From positions 1 through 9,503 of the forward strand of contig DASTHS010000313.1 in NCBI GenBank assembly GCA_035718085.1: DNA of 9,503 nucleotides, written 5' to 3'. Under the pieces are notes generated by a model. It was not told the origin of the DNA and did no database searches. It was given only the letters and a program-made list of their open reading frames with translations. The position numbers and the translations under genes were made by a program. The stretch comes from DASTHS01 sp035718085. GTDB lineage: Bacteria > Actinomycetota > Acidimicrobiia > Acidimicrobiales > Palsa-688. Positions 5,534 through 9,503 of this stretch are shown here, piece after piece. Numbering within the stretch: the stretch's first letter is position 1; each line of letters begins with the position of its first letter.

Positions 5534-7096
5534 ATGGCCGTGACCGAGCAGCCCACCACCCCCACCGCCAGCCGCACCGGAGCAGGCAGGCCGGGCGTGG
5601 CGCCGGTGCCCGAGGTCGGCCCCGACGGCACCTTCGCGTCCTACGAGCCGGCCACCGGGGCCGTCGTCGGCCGGTTCGCCGCCGCTGATGATGACGTCGT
5701 GCGCTCCGCCGTCGCCCGCGGCCGCGCCGCCTCGGCGTGGTGGCAGGCGCAGGGCTTCGCCGGCCGCGCCCGCCACCTGGGCGCGTGGAAGGCGCGCATC
5801 GCCCGCCACGTCGACGCCCTCGCCGAGCTGTCGCACCGCGAGAACGGCAAGCCGGTCGCCGACGCCACCCTCGAGATCACCATGGCCGTCGAGCACATCG
5901 CCTGGGCCGCCTCGCACGCCGCCAAGGTGCTCGGCGAGCGGCGGGTCGGCTCCGGGGCCTTCATGGCCAACCAGGTGGCGTTGCTCGAGTACCAGCCGCT
6001 CGGGGTCGTCGGCGTGATCGGCCCGTGGAACTACCCGGTGTTCACCCCGATGGGGTCGATCGCCTACGCCCTGGCCGCCGGCAACGCCGTGGTGTTCAAG
6101 CCGAGCGAGTACACCCCGGCGGTGGGTGACTGGCTGGTGGCCGCCTGGCGCGACGCGGTGCCCGACGGCGCCGACGTGCTGCAGCTGGTGACCGGCTTGG
6201 GCGCGACGGGGGCGGCCCTGTGCCGTGCCGGTGTCGACAAGGTGGCGTTCACCGGCTCGGCCCGCACCGGGCGGAAGGTCATGGCGGCGTGCGCCGAGGG
6301 GCTGGTGCCGGTGCTCATGGAGTGCGGGGGCAAGGACGCCCTGATCGTCGACGACGACGCCGACGTCGACGCCGCCGCGTCGGCGGCACTGTGGGGCGCC
6401 ATGAGCAACGCCGGGCAGACCTGCATCGGCATCGAGCGCGTCTACGCCACCGACGCCGTCTACGACCGCTTCGTGGCCGCGATCGCCGCCAAAGCGGCTG
6501 CGCTCGCACCCGGCAGCGGCGAGCGGGCCAGCTACGGGCCGGTCACCATGCCGGCGCAGCTCGACGTCATCGAGGCCCACATCGACGACGCCCTGGCCCG
6601 GGGCGGGCGCGCCGTGGTCGGCGGCGCCGGTGCCGTGCACGACGGGGTGGTCGACCCGACCGTGCTGGTCGACGTGCCCGAAGACGCCCGCGCCGTGCAG
6701 GAGGAGACCTTCGGCCCGACGATCACCGTGGCGCGCGTGGCCACCGCCGAGGAAGGCGTCGAGCGCGCCAACGGGACGGGCTACGGCCTCGCCGGCGCCG
6801 TGTTCACCGCCTCCCGCCGGCGCGGCCTGGAGCTGGCCCGACGCATGCGCTCGGGCATGACGAGCGTCAACTCGGTGATGTCGTTCGCGGCGGTGCCGTC
6901 GCTGCCGTTCGGCGGCGTGGGGGAGTCGGGCTTTGGCCGCATCCACGGCGAGGACGGCCTGAAGGAGTTCGCCCGCGCCAAGGCCATCACCACGCAGCGA
7001 TTCCCGCTGCCCGTCGACATGATGAGCTTCACCCGGCCGGCGGCAGCCACCAAGGTGGTCGCCACGGTGGTGAAGCTGCTGCACGGCCGGGGCTGA
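5534..7096 (+). CDS. NAD(P)-dependent aldehyde dehydrogenase
   Basis: Cytosolic aldehyde dehydrogenase superfamily enzyme of 520 residues that oxidises an aldehyde to the acid; the substrate is unknown. Visible catalytic features are PWNYP with Asn166, FKPSE with Lys189 and Glu192, the nucleotide-binding GSARTG (241-246), general base Glu263 in MECGGKDA, nucleophile Cys297 in NAGQTCIGIERVY, EETFGP (390-395) and LPFGGVGESGFGR. Glu192, three residues after the conserved Lys, usually goes with NAD+ preference. The ECGGKDA variant in place of the commoner ELGGK is, as I recall, typical of an actinobacterial clade. The first 30 or so residues are a Pro/Thr/Ala-rich tail, and about 25 residues follow the usual core. 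The ATG at 5534 is chosen for its TACGCT box; the open frame extends upstream through the terminator hairpin, which argues against an earlier start. It might be a succinate-semialdehyde or fatty-aldehyde dehydrogenase, but neither is shown. Confidence 0.93.
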   Translation: MAVTEQPTTPTASRTGAGRPGVAPVPEVGPDGTFASYEPATGAVVGRFAAADDDVVRSAVARGRAASAWWQAQGFAGRARHLGAWKARIARHVDALAELSHRENGKPVADATLEITMAVEHIAWAASHAAKVLGERRVGSGAFMANQVALLEYQPLGVVGVIGPWNYPVFTPMGSIAYALAAGNAVVFKPSEYTPAVGDWLVAAWRDAVPDGADVLQLVTGLGATGAALCRAGVDKVAFTGSARTGRKVMAACAEGLVPVLMECGGKDALIVDDDADVDAAASAALWGAMSNAGQTCIGIERVYATDAVYDRFVAAIAAKAAALAPGSGERASYGPVTMPAQLDVIEAHIDDALARGGRAVVGGAGAVHDGVVDPTVLVDVPEDARAVQEETFGPTITVARVATAEEGVERANGTGYGLAGAVFTASRRRGLELARRMRSGMTSVNSVMSFAAVPSLPFGGVGESGFGRIHGEDGLKEFARAKAITTQRFPLPVDMMSFTRPAAATKVVATVVKLLHGRG

Positions 7097-7104
7097 CCGC
7101 CCCG
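7088..7104. terminator. Possible bidirectional hairpin between convergent genes
   Basis: CGGGGC and GCCCCG form a perfect 6-bp stem around TGACC, which contains the dehydrogenase stop codon TGA. The pyrophosphatase stop codon on the other strand lies eight bases away. It may help to end both converging transcripts. There is no U-tract in either direction and the stem is short, so confidence is low. Confidence 0.3.
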
Positions 7105-7111
7105 CCGGTGC

Positions 7112-7603
7112 TCAGCCGGCGCTGCGGCGGTCCCGCAGCCGGCCCCGGCACTCCTCGATCGCCGCCTCGGCCTCGTCCCGGCCCCGCCACCCGTTCACCT
7201 CGACGTGCTTGCCCGGCTCGAGCTGCTTGTAGATCTCGAAGAAGTGCGCGATCTCGTCGAGCTCGTGGGCGGCCACGTGGTCGAGCTCGGTGACCTCCGC
7301 GCTGCGGGGATCGCTGGCGGCGACGCAGAGCACCTTGGCATCGACGCCCTCCTCGTCGCGCATCAAGAACATGCCGACCGGGCGGGCCTTGATGTGGCAG
7401 CCGGGGAAGGTGTGCTCTCGCAGCAGCACCATGGCGTCGAGGGGGTCACCGTCGGCGGCCAGGGTCTGGGGCACGTACCCGTAGTCCTCCGGGTACTGCG
7501 TCGAGGTGAACAGCGTGCGGTCGAGCCAGATCACCCCGTGCTCGTCGGCCTCGTACTTGTTCCGGGTGCCCTTGGGGATCTCGATGACGACCTCTATCTC
7601 CAC
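7112..7603 (-). CDS. ppa: Inorganic pyrophosphatase, family I
   Basis: Soluble Mg-dependent enzyme of 163 residues that hydrolyses pyrophosphate to two phosphates and so drives biosynthetic reactions forward. The family I signature DGDPLDAMV supplies metal ligands Asp51, Asp53 and Asp56. Other residues expected by comparison with E. coli Ppa are Glu8 in IEIPKG, Lys16 and Glu18 in RNKYE, Arg29, Tyr41 in EDYGYVP, Asp83, Asp88 and Lys90 in MRDEEGVDAKVL, and Tyr125-Lys126 in IYKQLEPGKHVEV. Length and sequence fit the short actinobacterial type, such as M. tuberculosis Rv3628. The start is GTG at 7603-7601, which places the conserved EIPKG at the usual distance, with TAGGGA six bases upstream. It converges on the dehydrogenase gene with 15 bases between stops. 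It is probably essential housekeeping, with no functional tie to its neighbours visible. Confidence 0.97.
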   Translation of the reverse strand: MEIEVVIEIPKGTRNKYEADEHGVIWLDRTLFTSTQYPEDYGYVPQTLAADGDPLDAMVLLREHTFPGCHIKARPVGMFLMRDEEGVDAKVLCVAASDPRSAEVTELDHVAAHELDEIAHFFEIYKQLEPGKHVEVNGWRGRDEAEAAIEECRGRLRDRRSAG

Positions 7604-7609
7604 GACCGA

Positions 7610-7615
7610 TCCCTA
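7610..7615 (-). promoter_or_regulatory. -10 box of the pyrophosphatase gene
   Basis: On the minus strand TAGGGA is followed by TCGGTC and then GTG. This is an imperfect -10 (final A instead of T, with T next), at the same six-base spacing as the LLM and dehydrogenase genes. There is no Shine-Dalgarno sequence, so a leaderless GTG start is likely. Confidence 0.45.
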
Positions 7616-7649
7616 CCACGGCGAGCATCACTCGACACGGCGGGGGCGG

Positions 7650-7674
7650 CCCGGCGGGGGGTGCCCCCGCCGGG
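7650..7674 (-). terminator. 11-bp hairpin after the DHA2 exporter gene
   Basis: The arms 7650-7660 and 7664-7674 pair perfectly over 11 bp with a three-base loop. Read on the minus strand the structure begins 21 bases after the exporter stop codon and lies upstream of the pyrophosphatase promoter. It is a likely GC-rich terminator without a U-tract. Confidence 0.6.
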
Positions 7675-7695
7675 GCGACCGACCGCCCGCCCGGT

Positions 7696-9156
7696 TCAGC
7701 GACCCGGCCGGGTGGCTGCCGCGTCGGCGTCGTGGACGGTGAGGGCCACCGCGGCGCCGGACAGGGCGACGAGGGCCGCCAGGCGGAACGCCCAGTGGTA
7801 GGCGGCCAGGTGGGGCACCACCACGGCGCCGTGGTGGGCGGTGATGCCCACCTCGACCAGCACCGTCGAGAGGACGGCCACCCCGACGGCCGCGCCGATC
7901 TGGCGTCCCGCGTTGAACAACGTGGAGGCGCGGGCCGTGGCGGCCGGGCTGATGGTGGCGAACGCCGCCGCCTGCGCCGGCACGAACACCTGCGCCATCG
8001 CCAAGCCCAACAGCACCAGCGCAGCGCGCGCCCACCACAGGTTCGTGCCGGCGCCGATCTGGCCCAACAGGGCGCACGCCACCGCGACGAGCACCAGCCC
8101 GCCGGCCATGACCCGGCGAGGCCCGACCCGCGGGTAGAGGACGCGGCTCGACAGCTGGGCGCCCCCCATGACCCCCAGCGCCTCGGGGAACGTCGAGAGG
8201 CCTGAACCGAGGGCCGAGAGGCCCCGTCCGTCCTGGAAGAACAGCGCCACGGTGTAGAGCGACCCCAGGAAGGCGACCGACCCGAGCACCATGACGCCGT
8301 TGGCCGACCGGTACAGCCGGTCGCCGAGCAGGCGCAGGTCGACCAGGGGAAGCCGCCTGCGCAGCTCGACGACGACCAGGCCCACGAGGGCGGCGGCACC
8401 GGCAGCGGTGGTCGCGACGATCACCGGCTGGCCCCACCCCCGCTGGGGCCCCTCCGACACGCCGTACATCAGGGCCCCGAGGCCGGCGCCCGCGAGCAGG
8501 AACCCGGCGGCGTCGAACGGCCCCGGGTGCTGCTGGCCCACCGGCACGAGGAACCGCGCGCCGAAGGTGATGGCGGCGACCCCGATCGGGAGGTTGACGT
8601 AGAACACCCACCGCCAGGAGAGGTCGGTCACCAGGATGCCGCCGAGCACCGGCCCGAGGGCAGGGGCGAAGGTGGTGGGCACGGTGAGCACCGCCGACGC
8701 CCGCACCCGCTCCGCCGGTGGGAACGTGCGGTAGAGCAACGCCATGCCGACGGGGGCCATCATCCCGCCACCCACGCCCTGGAGGATGCGGAACGCGACC
8801 AGCTCCCCGAAGCTCCCCGCCGCCCCGCACAGCGCAGAGGCGACCGTGAAGAGGGCGGTGGCGCCGAGGAGCACCCGCTTGGGGCCGAGGCGGTCGCCGA
8901 GCCAGCCGGACGCAGGGATGAACACCGCCAGGCTGACCAGGTAGCCGATGGCCACGCCGCCCACGTCGGCCGGGGCGACGCGGAAGTCGCGACCGAGCGT
9001 GGGCAGCGCGGTGTTGACGATGGTGGCGTCCATGATGTTCATGAACATCACGGCGACGAACACGGTGGCCACGGCGACCTTCTGGTCGATGCGCGGCGGC
9101 GGCAGCGGCGGTCGTGCTGCGCCTTCCGTCGTCGCCACGTCGGGGTGGGTGACCAC
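7696..9156 (-). CDS. DHA2-family (EmrB/QacA-type) MFS drug exporter
   Basis: Proton-coupled multidrug efflux transporter of 486 residues, with about 14 membrane helices as in the DHA2 family. TM1 carries the DHA2 signature MDATIVNTALP, with Asp43. Motif A GWLGDRLGPKRVLL is at about 84-97. Motif B is RILQGVGGGMM, starting at Arg123. The antiporter motif C is APALGPVLGGILV (about 164-176), followed by WRWVFYVNLPIG (181-192). The central TM7-8 pair expected of 14-helix members is present (FLLAGAGLGALMYGV). The drug is unknown. The GTG at 9156 is chosen because TAGCGT ends seven bases upstream; the open frame continues upstream past the divergent gene's start. It is divergent from the flavin reductase gene across 72 bases and is followed by an 11-bp hairpin. 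I see no adjacent TetR or MarR regulator. Confidence 0.93.
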   Translation of the reverse strand: MVTHPDVATTEGAARPPLPPPRIDQKVAVATVFVAVMFMNIMDATIVNTALPTLGRDFRVAPADVGGVAIGYLVSLAVFIPASGWLGDRLGPKRVLLGATALFTVASALCGAAGSFGELVAFRILQGVGGGMMAPVGMALLYRTFPPAERVRASAVLTVPTTFAPALGPVLGGILVTDLSWRWVFYVNLPIGVAAITFGARFLVPVGQQHPGPFDAAGFLLAGAGLGALMYGVSEGPQRGWGQPVIVATTAAGAAALVGLVVVELRRRLPLVDLRLLGDRLYRSANGVMVLGSVAFLGSLYTVALFFQDGRGLSALGSGLSTFPEALGVMGGAQLSSRVLYPRVGPRRVMAGGLVLVAVACALLGQIGAGTNLWWARAALVLLGLAMAQVFVPAQAAAFATISPAATARASTLFNAGRQIGAAVGVAVLSTVLVEVGITAHHGAVVVPHLAAYHWAFRLAALVALSGAAVALTVHDADAAATRPGR

Positions 9157-9163
9157 CTCCCCG

Positions 9164-9169
9164 ACGCTA
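9164..9169 (-). promoter_or_regulatory. -10 box of the DHA2 exporter gene
   Basis: On the minus strand TAGCGT is followed by CGGGGAG and then GTG. The seven-base gap predicts transcription from the start codon itself. GGGGAG might look like a Shine-Dalgarno sequence, but it abuts the GTG, which is too close to act as one, so the leaderless reading is preferred. Confidence 0.55.
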
Positions 9170-9216
9170 CCTCCGCGGTCGCCGGGCGGCCCGGGCCGTT
9201 GGCCCAGCCGGCCGGG

Positions 9217-9222
9217 TACGGT
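9217..9222 (+). promoter_or_regulatory. -10 box of the flavin reductase gene, leaderless start
   Basis: TACGGT is followed by GCCGCG and then the GTG at 9229. The six-base gap puts the transcription start on that GTG. It is 47 bases from the opposing exporter -10 box, so the two promoters share upstream DNA. No Shine-Dalgarno sequence is present. Confidence 0.63.
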
Positions 9223-9228
9223 GCCGCG

Positions 9229-9503
9229 GTGGCGCCCCAGCGACCGACGGCGGTGGAAGAGGCCGAGATGCGGGCCGTGCTCGGCCACTTCGCCAGCGGG
9301 GTGTGCGTGGTGACCGGCGTGGTCGACGGCGCCCCGGCCGGCCTGTCGGTGCAGTCGTTCTTCTCACTGTCGATCGACCCGCCGCTCGTGGCCATCGCCC
9401 CGTCGCGCCGCTCGTCGAGCTGGCCGGGGATCGCCGCGTCGGGTGCGTTCTGCATCAACGTGCTGACCGAGCGGCAGGAGCCGATCTGCCGCGCCTTCGG
9501 GCG
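9229..9503 (+). CDS. Flavin reductase-domain protein, N-terminal part (runs off the right edge)
   Basis: The first 91 residues of a flavin reductase-like (DIM6/NTAB) FMN-binding protein are visible; the gene continues past the right edge. The opening after a short tail is MRAVLGHFASGVCVVTGVVD, then GAPAGLSVQSFFSLSIDPPL, then the flavin-contact region VAIAPSRRSSSWPGI, and AFCINVLTERQEPICRAF. The pattern F-A-S/T-G-V-V-V-T, S-F-S-S-DPPL, R-S-S-x-W, N-V-L fits NAD(P)H:flavin reductases that feed two-component monooxygenases, though some relatives are flavin-binding proteins with other roles. The start is GTG at 9229, set by the TACGGT box six bases upstream; an ATG at 9271 would cut the first 14 residues. 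It is divergent from the drug exporter. Any monooxygenase partner would lie outside the window. Confidence 0.85.
   Translation, partial: MAPQRPTAVEEAEMRAVLGHFASGVCVVTGVVDGAPAGLSVQSFFSLSIDPPLVAIAPSRRSSSWPGIAASGAFCINVLTERQEPICRAFG

Noticed and set aside
5396..7084. A 562-codon minus-strand open frame opposite the aldehyde dehydrogenase
   Set aside because: The translation is His/Gly/Asp-rich and without motifs, while the plus strand encodes a complete dehydrogenase with intact catalytic residues. It is a mirror effect of codon bias.
9157..9288. Longer DHA2 exporter frame starting at 9288
   Set aside because: It would overlap the flavin reductase gene and read through both promoters. The extension is Arg/Gly-rich with no domain.
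1..9503. Search for tRNAs, rRNAs, CRISPR repeats, insertion sequences, toxin-antitoxin pairs or a new defence system
   Set aside because: No cloverleaf-like segments, regularly spaced direct repeats, transposase or nuclease motifs, or small paired genes were seen. All long coding regions belong to recognisable metabolic, transport or RNA-helicase families.

Overview
The window is GC-rich chromosomal DNA that is almost entirely coding. It carries eight genes plus one small membrane-protein gene. The GC content, GTG/TTG starts, an F420-type luciferase-like oxidoreductase, a DUF3516-type helicase, a DUF6458 protein and an Rv0183-like lipase all point to an actinobacterium. The class Acidimicrobiia is plausible but is inferred from memory of family distribution, not demonstrated. 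I see no mobile element, CRISPR array, RNA gene, prophage or defence cassette, and no intergenic stretch over 300 bases.

Layout. The left third is a minus-strand run, read right to left: a Ski2-like DUF3516 helicase (4211-1674), an LLM-class F420-dependent oxidoreductase (1628-618) and the N-terminal part of an MFS transporter that leaves the window (558 to before position 1). Plus-strand genes start immediately across a 37-base divergent gap: a monoacylglycerol-lipase-like hydrolase (4249-5064), a two-helix DUF6458 protein (5142-5399) and an aldehyde dehydrogenase (5534-7096). A family I inorganic pyrophosphatase (7603-7112, minus) converges on the dehydrogenase with a 15-base gap. Next is a DHA2-type 14-helix drug exporter (9156-7696, minus). 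It is divergent from a flavin reductase-domain gene (9229 to beyond the right edge, plus).

Expression. The main pattern is in the gene starts. Eight of nine genes have a TANNNT-like -10 hexamer ending only 6 to 10 bases before the start codon, and five have exactly 6. Most of these transcripts should therefore be leaderless or nearly so, and even the collinear genes look separately transcribed. The DUF6458 gene is the exception, with a clear Shine-Dalgarno sequence and an untranslated leader. GC-rich hairpins without U-tracts follow the DUF6458 gene and the DHA2 exporter gene.

Function. The genes are mainly housekeeping and peripheral metabolism: RNA helicase, lipid hydrolysis, aldehyde oxidation, pyrophosphate removal, flavin/F420 redox and efflux. 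I see no evidence that they form one pathway, and I did not find a convincing undescribed multi-gene system.
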